A stretch of DNA of 64,000 nucleotides from positions 171,253,955 through 171,317,954 of the forward strand of contig CM051462.1 of NCBI GenBank assembly GCA_028095005.1. The letters are read 5' to 3'. How positions within the stretch are numbered: position 1 is the first letter of the stretch; each line of letters opens with the position of its first letter. Below, piece after piece: positions 23,997 to 35,325 of this stretch. The notes under the pieces are model-generated. The model had not been told where the DNA came from, ran no database searches, and saw only the letters and a program-made list of their open reading frames with translations. The stretch is from Rhynchospora pubera. Lineage: Eukaryota > Streptophyta > Magnoliopsida > Poales > Cyperaceae. The translations under genes and the position numbers were made by a program.

Positions 23997-26617
23997 TTTA
24001 TGTTTTTTTTTAATCAACTATTTGTCTATGAAAAATATTTCTGGTAATATATAAACATTTTATATCAACTTCTTAATCCATCATTACTTTCGATACAGAG
24101 CTACAACCTTGCTGATATTGTATTCTTAAATAGTGTCAAAATGTAAAATTTGCAATCTAACATTTGTAAAAAGAATTACAATAAAAATAGAACATCTTTA
24201 ATAAATAGAAGATAGTAATGCCAACAAAATATCACTGAATGTACCATCTTTTTTACTCGCTCCGACCCTGAGGCCTATAATGACCCTAAGCACATAGAGA
24301 TTCAATAGGAATCAAACTGAAAAATAATCATTTCTATATTATTCCCTTTAAAGTGAACAAATATAATATAATTTGTTTCTTAATTGGTGAACTCATGCAG
24401 GTAAGAAAATACCAGTTATATGGAGATAATTGCTTAGTGGTAGAAAATTAGCACAATGGTGTTCATAGGCAAATGTGTATGGAAAATTTTATGAAAAGAT
24501 ACATGCAGCATGAAACCTCGTTACAATTGTGAAAACTTATCGAAGAACTTTCACTACATAGAATGTTAGGATTTAGTATTCATACCTTAGTTGCCTCCAA
24601 TCATTAAAGCCATAACAAAGGGAGGCCATACAGAAACTTAGTGGTGATATTACGACGGTACCAGTAACCTGAAATCATTACAGAAAAATGTCAACATTTA
24701 GTATCTGTACCATGAAAAAAATGCCAACTGTATATAAATACTTATAAAAATTGCGAAGGCATGCGTACTAATTTGAAATTGTATATTACAGAATAACAAT
24801 CAATGGAAGGTAATAGGACCACCACAAAGTTATATTGGGTTTACTGGAACATCCATAATCATAACCTTTTATTTAAATGTCACATAATAGACAACTATAT
24901 TGTAACGAAATCTTCAAGTTTATGAACAGCTGAAGGTAGGATATATTCCATGGTCAACATCTAATCAAAGTGCAAATTAAAGAATTTTGAAATAAGAAAA
25001 TGAGTAGTCTGATTATTAATTTTGATGATGCATACATAATAAGAGGGAAAATAAAATGTATGCACTGCTATTAGTTTTAGGGATATTTTTCTTGCCAGAA
25101 CGGCACATTAGAAAATTTTCTATTGGCATTGCTAATTTCTTATTCCCATCCCAACTTAATTTAACGCATGGGGGATGGCTATAAATTTTGTACAAAATTC
25201 TGCAAACTCCTTGTCACCACAAATTGCGTAATGAATGGACAGATCTGTACACATTTTTTATTTCCATTATAATTTTGTCCTATGAATGTCTGTGGCTATG
25301 CAATAAATGAAAAGAAGAATATCATGGATATTTACCTTTATATTGTTATAATTTGTTATAGAGAAAAGCAATTCATTACCTTAATCTTGTTAACTTGATT
25401 TTAACCTTCGATAATCTCTTTTCTGACAGCAAACTGATTCTGTAAAGCTACCTTGAATGCAACACCCTCCTCGTTCTCATCTTATCAAATGATGCCATTC
25501 CAAAGCACTAAAAGCCAACATCAGAATAACCACAAATGTGAACTGAAAATTTTTTTAATTTTTGCAAATAGAAAGGATAACTTCATATTTGCATTTTCTA
25601 TTATGCATATGGTATCTGCCAATTTATATCCAATAATCCTAATGAAAACAATATAAAAAGGTAAAGAAAAAATACCAGTATAATGACAGTAACCACAAAT
25701 GAGCATGCTCTGTTGAAAATACAATGTAAAATGACAAAATTTAAGTTTTTTATTTGATCCATTTAAAAGGCCTCAAAAGATCAAATGAGCAGCCAACACT
25801 ATGTATAGCTGGACTAAATTTTCTATTTCCTTTTCTTTTAGAAACAATATGCTATTAGCATCTTTACACAAAATTAATAAAATACAAAACCATACTTTTA
25901 AAGAAGCTTAACTATCTCACACTTCATAAATTTATTTGTGAATACTGAAAATAATTAAATATATTAGCAACATTTATGCACCTTTTTTCGGGAGTCGCAA
26001 GAATGCCAGCAAGGACAATTCCTGAAAGCGAAACAACCAAATAAGTTAGAGAAAAAAAAATAAAGAAATCAGAATCAGTGACATTATAACTCAATCAATC
26101 AATAGAAGAGTATGAACAGGTCCTTTAAATTGAAAATGATAAAGCAAAAATAATCAATGAAATACTATTATCAACAAACCTTTGTGAAACAACCACTGCT
26201 GAGCACAAATTAACATGACGTTTGAGACAGAACAACCAAAGAGGCACATACCTCAACCTTCCTAAATTATTTTTTTGAAACCAGTAAGGATTCTCCCCAC
26301 CTCTTTTCATTTTATTAATATTAAAATGAAAAGCCCAAACAATTGCCCAAACTAAAGTACATGTCCTGATTGATAAATACTCTCTCTACCAACAATTTGA
26401 TTGAAATTAGAGCGAGATAAGAGATATTACCTTGTCGTGTCCCGACTGAAAAACTTTTGAATTTTATAATAAAGTGGAAGAAAAAGAAATAAATTGAAGA
26501 AATAAAAACTAAATATAAGAAAAACGATAATAATAAAGAAAATAATGGTTGTAGCCTTTTGATTGATAATTCTCTACTATTACATTCAAACAACTCTTTA
26601 TTTATACTGGTGTACCA

Positions 26618-26695
26618 GTGATGCATTTGTCCCAGGACAGATCTGTCAGCTTTCCTATCATGGCCTTTTGCTTCTCTTGCTGCATTTTTATCCAA
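26618..26695 (-). other. Exon-like island, weakly like a small TIM (TIM8) protein
   Basis: One minus-strand frame reads QQEKQKAMIGKLTDLS followed by WDKCITGTP. This resembles the first half of small mitochondrial TIM chaperones (EKxKAM...KLTxxCWDKCI), but the first cysteine of the CX3C motif is serine. It would then be a fragment of a TIM8-type gene carried by the Helitron. The match is short and the call is tentative. Confidence 0.25.
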
Positions 26696-27719
26696 AAAAA
26701 ATAAAATCAGTGACTGAAATTATAGCAACCACTATCAGAACAACATAGGATTACTCAAGTTTGGTTAAAGTTGAATTTGGGTCTTTTCTGGATTTCTTTT
26801 CATTTTGTCTCCTCATAAGTCATATCTTATCAAGATTTGTGTCATCCAACAGGGTTCCATCTAAATTACGTCTTTTTATTGGCCAATATATATTTTATAT
26901 TGATAGGTTCTTGGTACAATAATTTAATTCAGTGTTAGGGTAAGATAGGTGAGACATGCGAGTTGAGAATAAGATATATTGACATCTAAAGATAACTGAA
27001 ATCCATGAATCAAATAAAATAGTTGTCAAAATAAGAAAGAATAGTTCATATGTTAATTCTTGATTGACATCCAGATAGGATGGGTATAATTCGGACACCA
27101 GTCAAGTGAGACCTAAATTGAAATCTCAATTCTTCAAACCACTTGATTGATGACATATCGGCTCACAAACTGCACTGAATATGATCTACGCACTATGTAA
27201 ACTACAAAATGATTTACTCAATGGAGTATTGGATTTCCAATTTGACTTCTGTTTGACAGCTGAAAATGATATTCTTTTTGTTTGCAAGTGGAAAACTAAA
27301 AATCAAATGTTATTTGATAAATCCCAGTTGAAAAACAAATAGAAAATATATCAACACAAATGGAAAGCTAACCTGATTATTTTTAAATAAAAAAAAATTA
27401 AAACAAAATAGAAACATGAGTACCGACCAAATCGAAAGAAAACCGCATGAACTTTGCCAGCTTCCGATTGTTGCTTCCATTCCTCTAATTGATGTCGAAG
27501 ATCTTCCTTTTCTGTTCATAGAGCAAAAAGCTAAGCATGATAAAATTATTCATTTGATTTTTCTCTTTCGTCAATCTCAGAGCAGCTATTTTTTCAGGAG
27601 GCTAAAAATTGGCAAAATAAAAAAATAAAAGCACATGAAAGAAAAACATTCAAATTGAATGTTCAAGAAGGAAAACAAAATAAAAGGTGAGGTGTCGGAA
27701 TTGTAATCAGAGCCCGTAC

Positions 27720-28060
27720 CTGCTTGAACCCAAAATTATCGAGATAGGAGCAAGAAAAAGCAAAGCCCAATAGAGACGATAGCAAAAGCAACGAAAGGAT
27801 TTCACACACACTGCAGAGAGGCGTGGGTTTGATCGAAAGTGAAGATGGGAACCTAGGAGGAGGTAGAGATGGCTTCGTAAGAGAGGAGGAATAAAGGAAC
27901 TTCCTGGCGGAAACCCTCCATACAGAGATCACATGGGTATTGAAGAAAGAGGCAGGGGATTCCTTTCCGTACTCGATGCACATGGGAGAACACTGAACAC
28001 AGCAGAGATGGGGTCGGAATTCTCTAGAAGAAGAGATCAAACGGAGGATGAGATCTGAAT
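27720..28060 (-). other. Leader-like stretch with a possible first exon
   Basis: On the minus strand this is CT-rich and GC-richer than its surroundings. A frame from ATG 27983 reads MCIEYGKESPASFFNTHV and stays open to a potential donor (FGFKQ|GTACGG) at about 27721. It could be the first exon of a transcript that takes in the exon-like islands further down. No homology is recognised. Confidence 0.25.
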
Positions 28061-28355
28061 CGGATGGCTGAGATCGACAGAAAGAGATGAACGGCCGAGA
28101 TTGAAAAACTGTTCTTAAATAGTGCTAACTACAGTGAAACAACTGTAGTGAGTGGAACACCTATTTATATATGTTCTGATTGCTTCATTATTTAATTAAT
28201 AAATAATTAATAATTAGTAAATGGATAGACATTAATAATTTACCGAGGCCCGGGGGGGAGAGAGGGAATCAATCTTTAGAAATTATCTATTTTATGATCG
28301 GTTTATTTTTGGTAGCACAATAACTATAACAGAGTAATTTTATTTTATTTTTATC

Positions 28356-28357
<2 letters not shown>

Positions 28358-28397
<40 letters not shown>
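28358..28397. repeat. (GA)n microsatellite
   Basis: About 19 perfect GA units. It is the longest dinucleotide run in the window and is likely polymorphic. Confidence 0.95.
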
Positions 28398-28399
<2 letters not shown>

Positions 28400-28589
28400 G
28401 GGACCGTGGGCGTGGGAATGTGGCCATGTGGCCATGTGGGTGGGGTGGCAAAAGAGATGTAACAAGGTACGATACTCTTTGTACGAAAATCCAACTTTAC
28501 GGAACATCAGCCGTCAGATTAGTAGCTTTCCCTATCTAGCCGTAACATTTTTATTTTAATCGGACGGTCAACAACTCAATGGAACAGAT

Positions 28590-28770
28590 CAAATTGAGAT
28601 CCGCTGTGTCGCGCGGCATGCTGACCGTCTGGTCAAGATTCAATAAAAAAGGGAGTCCCGTGCATGTAACCTAGATTGATAGGCCCGTAAAAAGTGAACC
28701 GTCCGATCAAGATCAGACGGCTCGTGGTGCGTTACATCGCGTGTCGCGCAACAGCGAATCCGAATTGGAA
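28590..28770. mobile_element. GC-rich palindromic MITE, copy 3 of 3
   Basis: The left arm contains ATCCGCTGTGTCGCGCGGCA. The right arm on the other strand contains ATTCGCTGTTGCGCGACACG. The centre carries CCCGTGCATGTAACCTAGAT, shared with the copies at 2312 and 12788. Confidence 0.55.
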
Positions 28771-28811
28771 CATATCCCTGTCGCACCCCCGCGACCCGTT
28801 GTATTATAGTC

Positions 28812-30140
28812 TATTACACAGTGGATCGAAATCCTCAGCAGCCGAAAAAATATTGGTCTGACAAATTTCTTTTTCTTTAATTTCTATAATTTTCTTTTGG
28901 TCTAATAATATCTTTAATTACTTATAAAAACATTAATCCAAAATTATATATCCAAATTATATAAAAAATCTATCCAATTTTGAGTCAAAAAGTGTATTAA
29001 AATTTCATAATACTAGATGGAGGGAGGCGGCGAATGTGCTATACACAAAATTATTATTATTATTATTTAAAGACAAATCAATCACCAAGACCAACTGTTA
29101 ACAACGTTGACGCACGTGCCTTTTCTGGAATTAATGGACACAGAATTGCTAGCCAATCACAATGCCTTTTTGTGGAATTTTAATTCCTGTAAATATTGCT
29201 GGTAATATGGTGAGATATGGAAAGTAATATATATACAATGAAGAATGTAAGCCAGCTAGAATGAAATAAAAAAATTGAATCTTTTTAATGAAGTTTAAAA
29301 AACATTATATTATGAGATATGGCAATTATTACATGAGTTGCAATATGATTTTTCTTTTGTTCTGTAAATAAATTGCTATCAAAATCACTAAGTGTAAAAG
29401 ATAAAAATTTACCTATAAAAGAATGTATATGTGGGAAACATAAAACTGAAAATAAAATACTTCTATCATAATTTGATATTTAGAAAACTTCATTTTCTTC
29501 TAATTGCTCTGTGCAAAAGCAGCTTGAACCTGCAGTATTTTAACAAACAAAATAAATATTACGAGCATAATAATATATGATATCGTGAAAATAGGTTGAC
29601 AAAAAAAGAAAAATACAATCTTTCATATATCGGTCTTATTTGAAGTACCACAAATCAGCAAGTTGACTTGCAAAAATTTCAAATACAATTTTTTTTTATC
29701 CAAAACCATTGAAAAAAATAATAAAAAAGAGAGGCGTGCATGTGTCTTAGATATAGATATATATTGTACTGAACCAAGTAAAAAATTTATATTTTTATTT
29801 GATTGCCCTTGTTTACAATTATTAACATCAAAGCTCACTTTAGCGAACTACAAAAGCATATATAATTAGATACAGTGCATCTGAACACAACTGAAATGCA
29901 GAACGGATAGGTTCTACTTGCTCTTCTTTGGTAAAAAAACGTAGCTACATCCCTCAGCTGTTGGCCTCGAATACGAGTCCGGTTGAGAAAGTGGATATTC
30001 CTCGTGCACTTGCTCGATTTCTCCAAGCAAGACTCCACATCAAAGGCCTGAAAGGCTGTGCAAAATTGCAAATAGAGGGAGATGATGATTTCAGGCAATA
30101 GGGTAGGGTAGCTCTCTTATCACTTCTTGGCACCTTTGAC
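28812..30140. other. Intergenic region, AT-rich
   Basis: I see no gene, no clear terminal repeats and no long open frame. 29950-30140 may be the 3' UTR of the MORN pseudogene. Confidence 0.5.
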
Positions 30141-30409
30141 TTATAATTCACCATTCATTCTATTTGCATACATGCGGCGCATCCAGAAAACGAGTTGCCT
30201 TGGATCAAACCGATGAAGCCCTTTTTCTTTACTGACAGCGATTGAGACAAGTCGTCCAGCCTTCATCGCATTGCATGCTGCATAAACTGCCTGGCACACA
30301 TGATATTCCACTCTTGGAAGGTCTCTGGATCTTTGAGCAGCTGTCCTTGCTGCCTTGACTGATTCCTGGATGCAATGCACAGATGGGGCACTGCGCCATT
30401 TAAATCTTT

Positions 30410-30815
30410 TAGTACCGGTTTTTTACATGTTATTAGTACCGGTTTTGTACCGGTACTAATAATAGGGGTACTAAAAACAATAAAAAACCGGTACTAATAA
30501 GCCGGTACTAGAAGGTGGTGGAAAGTGGCGGCAAACACGATTAGTACCGGTTTTTTACTAAAAACCGGTACTAAAAATATTACATTTAGTACCGGTTTTT
30601 TATAAAAAACCGGTACTAATTAAGTTAAAAATCCGGATTTAATTATAAAATTAATTTAAAAAAAAAATAAATTTTAGTACCGGTTTTTTATAAAAAACCG
30701 GTACTAAATTGAATAAAAAAATTTTCGTTTTTTTAATTAAATTAGTACCGGTTTTTTATAAAAAACCGGTACTAAAATTCATTTTTTTAAAAAAAAATTA
30801 ATTTAGTACCCGAGA
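30410..30815. repeat. CACTA left subterminal repeat array
   Basis: Multiple hairpin-forming copies of TAGTACCGGTTTTTTATAAA and partners in both orientations, spaced by AT-rich DNA. Confidence 0.85.
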
Positions 30816-31242
30816 CAAAGCTTTTCATCTCTGGGTAATAAGAAATAATCAAATCATTGTGATTCCCAAGGCACTAGTCAAATTAATATTTTACCATGAA
30901 ATGGAGGAACGTCCTCTAAAACTGCATCTTTTAAATCATGAACATAACAAATACTAAGTAAAATTCTCCTCTATTTTGAACAATCAGTATTATTTACAAG
31001 GTCATTCCCATATATAATTTTAATTTAATTTACAAGCTTTCTTATTGTACTCCATGACTGAAACTATTCATCCAATAACTATCATCAAATATAGTCACAT
31101 TTATTCTAAGGAGATCATGGGAATAACATTATATTATACTATATGAAGCAATAACCAAGTTTGGGTTCCTGTTCTTTAATTGCCCACGCACTCTGCCTAT
31201 TGGAGTATTGGTACGGTATAAGCAAAATACTGATGTCTTTAC

Positions 31243-31745
31243 CAGCTCCATCTCTCATCTTTGGAAGCCAAATCCCACTCGTCTTCAGGTGCATTCTCAA
31301 GAATTTCACATACATCAGCCGAGGGACGGTGGGTGTGGAATAACAGTAGAGCTGCCCCCGATACCATTGCTATCGTCGCTGTCTTTATATGCATTCTGCA
31401 CATACAGTTGAACATTTAATAGATAATTTTTTAAGTTACAAAATGATGATGTAAACATAATGGAAGTAAATCTTTTGTTTCTGGGATCTGTGGTACAGTA
31501 AATTAGCATTTTGACCCTGAGTTTTCCCTATCTTTTGCCTGCCTCTCTTCTCTTTTATCTTTGGAGATCATATTGACTGTGCTTATTAAAGCTAATTTCT
31601 TTATTTATATTTGCAATGTTCTTATTTAAGATGGAGGCACATCTATGCAAAAAATAGACATAAATTACCGACCTAGCATATTGACGACTCGTTTTCTTGC
31701 GGTTACTTACAAGAGATGCTCCAGCAGCTAGTACCACCAGCATAT
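31243..31745 (-). other. Captured exon pair inside the CACTA element
   Basis: On the minus strand, 31745-31673 is preceded by GCAG and followed by GT. It reads MLVVLAAGASLVSNRKKTSR then QYA. 31395-31243 is preceded by TGCAG and followed by GT. Joined at these splice sites they give about 74 codons without a stop (second piece MHIKTATIAMVSGAALLLF, ending ENAPEDEWDLASKDERW). The phases agree. I do not recognise the protein. The likely explanation is gene capture by the transposon. Confidence 0.45.
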
Positions 31746-32564
31746 CTGCTCCACAAAATAATAACAATAATAAATAATCAATATAATTGACGCACTCTGT
31801 GCCAGTCCTGAGCCTTAATTTTTTGTTTGCTGATTGAAGTACAAAAGGATTTGGCAATTGTCAATAATTTTTGTCTCCAACAATTTTTCAGAATTGATAG
31901 ACCAACCAATTGAACTGATTAGACTCGGATCAAACGATGGATAACATAACTAATTAATGTTGACTCAGAATTAAATGGTACCACTATGGTTTGTCTTTGT
32001 ACCAGCACACTGTGTATAGTTAATTTCAGCTCCAATTTGAAACTGTTGAAGCGCGCAGTGACTCTTCCCCAATTTTAGTACGATAACCATACAATAGCAA
32101 CTCAATCCAATGACTCGAATTGAACACTACTACAAAAACTATCATCATACTCTTAATTTCTATTTACACAATTTTTATTGGAAAATAAAAACAGATTGTT
32201 ACTATAGTAGTAAGCAGGTTTTGAAAAATATCAACTCATTGTATAAGAGACGAGAGGAGGAGAGGCTTACTTGAGGTGGGGTAGCGGCGAGGAGGAGGAG
32301 GCAGCAGACAGAGGTTGAGAGGAGGAGGAGGAGGCAGCGCCGATTGCAGCGACGAGAGGAGAGGTGCAGAGACAGCGTCGATTACAGCCAATTGCAGCGA
32401 CGAGAGGAGAGGTGGGGCAGCGGCGATCTGTGCAGAGAGGAAAGGCCAGTAGAGAGTGCAAAGAGGAGGCGAGTAGAGAGTGCAGAGAGAGTAAAGGAGA
32501 TAGAAATTGAGAGAGGCCGAAAGGAGATAGAGACTCGAGGGTTTCAATTCGGTTTAACAGAAGA

Positions 32565-33005
32565 TTAGTACCAGTTTTTTATAAAAAACCGGTACTAAAA
32601 ATCAATATATTAGTACCGGTTTTTTATAAAAAACCGGTACTAAAAATCGCCTGAAATAAAAAAAAAGTTTTTAATTTAGTACCGGTTTTTTATACCGATT
32701 TTTAGTACCGATTTTTTATAAAAAACCGGTACTAACTTTCAAACTATTTTTTTTATTTTTGTCGGCACTTTAGTACTGGTTTTTTATAAAAAACCGGTAC
32801 TAAAAATAAATTATTTAGTACCGGTTTTTTATAAAAAACCGGTAATAAATGAAAACAGTTTTTTTTAATTTTTCCAGCGATTTTTAGTACCGGTTTTTTA
32901 AAAAAACCGGTACTAAATAATAAGTCTGACAATTACAAAATTGTCATGATTTATTTTTAGTACCGGTTTTCTTAAAAACAGGTACTAATGGTCCGGTACT
33001 AATAA
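32565..33005. repeat. CACTA right subterminal repeat array
   Basis: At least six copies of the AGTACCGGTTTTTTATAAAA hairpin with small variations, mirroring the left array. Confidence 0.85.
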
Positions 33006-34292
33006 TTTTTTTTGGTGTAGTGGGGAAATCAAGGTCACTATGGCTCCATTGATCCACATCCCCGATAGTATTTCACCATCTCTCATAGTATAGACGCCAT
33101 ATCCGGCCATGCGACCGTCATGCCATGATCCATGGTAATAATCGCCATTTGAGAAGTTGTATACTCCAAAGTCAAGGAGTTTATCGCCGAAGTACTCCCC
33201 TAGATAAATATTACCATTCCTGAAGTGATAGATACCCAAGCCGTATTTCATCCCTTACTTGAATTCACCGACATAAGAACTGCCACCAACGCAGGTCTGC
33301 TCTCCCATGCCATCTCTCTCTCCATACCGCCACGGCGCCACTCTCCATTGTATCGGTCTCCATTACTGAACCGCTTAAACCAAACCCATGTCTCGCCCCT
33401 TTCCAGAACTTCCCCTTGTACTCGCCACAACCCACCAAGTCACCAACCTCTCGACTCCATACCCGTCATAGGCCCCACCAATCCAATCTCCCATGTACGT
33501 ACTCTTTCTTGGGTATATTTATCACTCTTTTCCCTATGCGGCTTCGCTTGTGATTGTGAAACTCACTAGCATTGACTGAGCCATCGGAAGTGAACTCCAA
33601 AGTGGGACTAGTACTACAGTTGAGCCTTCTTGATTTCTTGGTGTTGATATCTTCATATCCAATGAAAAAGGTTTGTCGTATCTTCCTAAAAACCCATGGA
33701 AGGGGTAATAATCTTGGTCTGTTCTTGAAGAGAAGAGAGACGATCAAGAGAATGCTGAGAGGGAGACAGAGGATGGTGCCATGGCGAGACCGAGTCCGGT
33801 ACCAGAGAAAGACAAGAAGGAGAAAAATAAGAAATGAGTGCTTCCTGGGCATTAAATTATCACCGAGATACAAGAGAGAACGCAGATTTGGAGTTGCAGA
33901 TGACAGTAATTTGCCACAGAGGTTTTTCATTCCAGCTTGCTGGATTGCCAGCCGTCGTGTCTTCTGGCTGCAATTTTGTATTTCATCTATTTTTGAACAA
34001 GCCATGAAAAAGTTTTCTTCTTTTGCTTTTTTAATAGAATGACTATGCAAGGCATCATGTATTCGACACAGCTCGATGAAATCATCCCAATTTCTTCGCG
34101 ATACTTGAACCATGTTTCTGTTAAACATATTAAGTGTCATTCAATGAGAAAAAAAGAGATTTCGTTGAATCTTTATAAATAATTAGTAAATAAGGAAGTA
34201 AACAAATATGTAAACCATCCTATTTTAATTAGGAAAAATGGAAAATCAAATTGAAACCAGAGATATTTGTACACAACAATAGTTAGATTAAA

Positions 34293-34320
34293 CTAGAATG
34301 AGATGCCCTGATTTGCGGGC
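34293..34320 (-). other. Helitron 3' terminus 3
   Basis: On the minus strand a short stem GCCC/GGGC (34305-34320) is followed by 8 nt and CTAG (34296-34293) with a T flank. The stem is short, so this is weaker than termini 1 and 2. Confidence 0.4.
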
Positions 34321-34991
34321 AAATAAAAAATAAAATAATATTAAATAATAAAAATATGTTGTTCAAATTACAAGCGATACAAATAGATATGTTATCCAAT
34401 TTATTTTTTTATTAGATAGAAAATCAAAATATATTATTGTTTCGTTTGACGATTGATATCTAACCACAGATCAAATCGATCGAATGATAGAAAAGATTAA
34501 AGTCATGATCGTGATTCCTGAGATCGAGATGCAATTCATGAATGTAGACGAAGAGTTTGACTTGGTCAACTTTACAAAGAAGGAGGAGCTAGCGGAATTA
34601 ATTAAGGGTGTCTAACGTGGTTAACGATCACGGTTTCGCCCTCTACTCTTATTGTGTCACTTAAAACGGTATGAAACCGACATATCATTTACCGTTCCGT
34701 TTATTAAATGAAACATATTTATGTGTCATCAACCGTTTCACTTCAGAAATTACACATAAAACGATTTGAAATGATGTTCAAATGCTCGAAACGGTATAAT
34801 CAATTGTGCCACATACCGTTTCGTTGCGGTATAAAATTCTATGCCACAAATCGTTCCATTTAATTTAAACGAAACGACATAACGTCAAAATCTCTGCCGT
34901 TAACACTCTAGACGGAATTAAACTATAATGTAAATGAGCCGTTAATGAAGGCACAAATGACTAACGGAGCTAATGCTGTTAATGGAGAGGC

Positions 34992-35325
34992 CAGTCCTTA
35001 AATTGCTGACACGTTTCACTGGAACAATTGAGGAGCTATGGATATGTACAGGAAGAGAAAGTTGCACTTGTGAGTTGTGAGATGAATTTATCGTTGTGAT
35101 TGTTAATTTTTACTTGTAAATCATTTGGAGAATCAAATATAAAGTGCCTCCCCTAGATATTAGGGGTCAGTCCTTAAGTAGCTGACACGTGTCAGTGGGA
35201 CCATTGCGGAGCTGAGGATGCGAAACACAGAGGAAGTTACGCTGGTGGAGATGAATTTCTCGTTGTAATTGTTAATTTTTACTTTTAGATCTTTTGAAAG
35301 AATCATATATAAGTCGTCTCTATAA
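34992..35325. repeat. Tandem duplication, about 176-bp unit
   Basis: 34992-35167 and 35168-35325 both begin CAGTCCTTAA, continue with GCTGACACGT and contain TTGTTAATTTTTACTT. The copies have diverged, so the duplication is not recent. Confidence 0.75.

Larger units (their letters stand above)
23971..28811 (-). mobile_element. Probable Helitron carrying gene fragments, next to pGlcT
   Basis: The 3' end on the minus strand has a perfect stem TCGCGC/GCGCGA (23982-23996), a short spacer and CTAG (23974-23971) followed by T. The 5' end is proposed at about 28811 because TATAATACAACGG (28809-28797, minus strand) matches the proposed 5' end of the 13068 Helitron. The interior has a leader-like CT-rich stretch near 28060-27720 (minus) with a possible ATG at 27983. 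Exon-like islands follow on the same strand: around 27505-27445 (KEDLRHQLEEWKQQSEAGK), 26690-26620, 26025-25985 (GIVLAGILATPEKR) and 24672-24590 (start VTGTVVISPLSF). I cannot identify the donor gene. There is no helicase, so it is non-autonomous. A MITE and a GA microsatellite are nested in its 5' half. Confidence 0.45.
30389..33022. mobile_element. CACTA (En/Spm-type) DNA transposon, non-autonomous
   Basis: The right end reads GGTGTAGTG at 33014-33022 (CACTACACC on the minus strand). The left end reads CACTGCGCC at 30389-30397. A 3-bp GGG duplication flanks it (30386-30388 and 33023-33025), as expected for CACTA elements. Both subterminal regions (30410-30810 and 32565-33000) are packed with palindromic repeats of TAGTACCGGTTTTTTA and its complement, the transposase-binding subterminal array typical of the group. 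There is no transposase gene. The interior carries two spliceable exon-like pieces (31745-31673 and 31395-31243, minus strand) and a purine-rich stretch at 32245-32540. Confidence 0.85.
30141..34140 (-). pseudogene. MORN-repeat protein pseudogene split by a CACTA element
   Basis: On the minus strand the remains run from about 34140 (or an ATG at 34005, MACSKIDEIQNCSQKTRR) to a stop at 30141-30143. The N-terminal part has a hydrophobic stretch (HSFLIFLLLVFLWYR) as in plant MORN proteins of the At1g77660/At1g21920 type. MORN repeats follow, such as KYGLGIYHFRNGNIYLGEYF and NFSNGDYYHGSWHDGRMAGY. The C-terminus is Ala/Arg-rich (VKAARTAAQRSRDLPRVEYH). Between 33480 and 33250 the repeats jump between frames at least three times, and an in-frame TAA lies just before GMKYGLG, so the gene was dead or dying on these grounds alone. 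The CACTA element (30389-33022) then separates the last MORN repeat from the C-terminus, and the two sides still join in frame. These proteins are thought to bind membranes; no function is expected here. Confidence 0.8.

Noticed and set aside
30410..33005. A CRISPR-like array, because of many spaced copies of a short palindromic repeat
   Set aside because: The repeats occur in both orientations at irregular spacing inside CACTA terminal repeats in a plant genome; this is the normal subterminal array.
34141..34920. A second palindromic MITE with AAACGG words
   Set aside because: Words are inverted and frequent, but no consistent terminal repeat or target duplication could be fixed.
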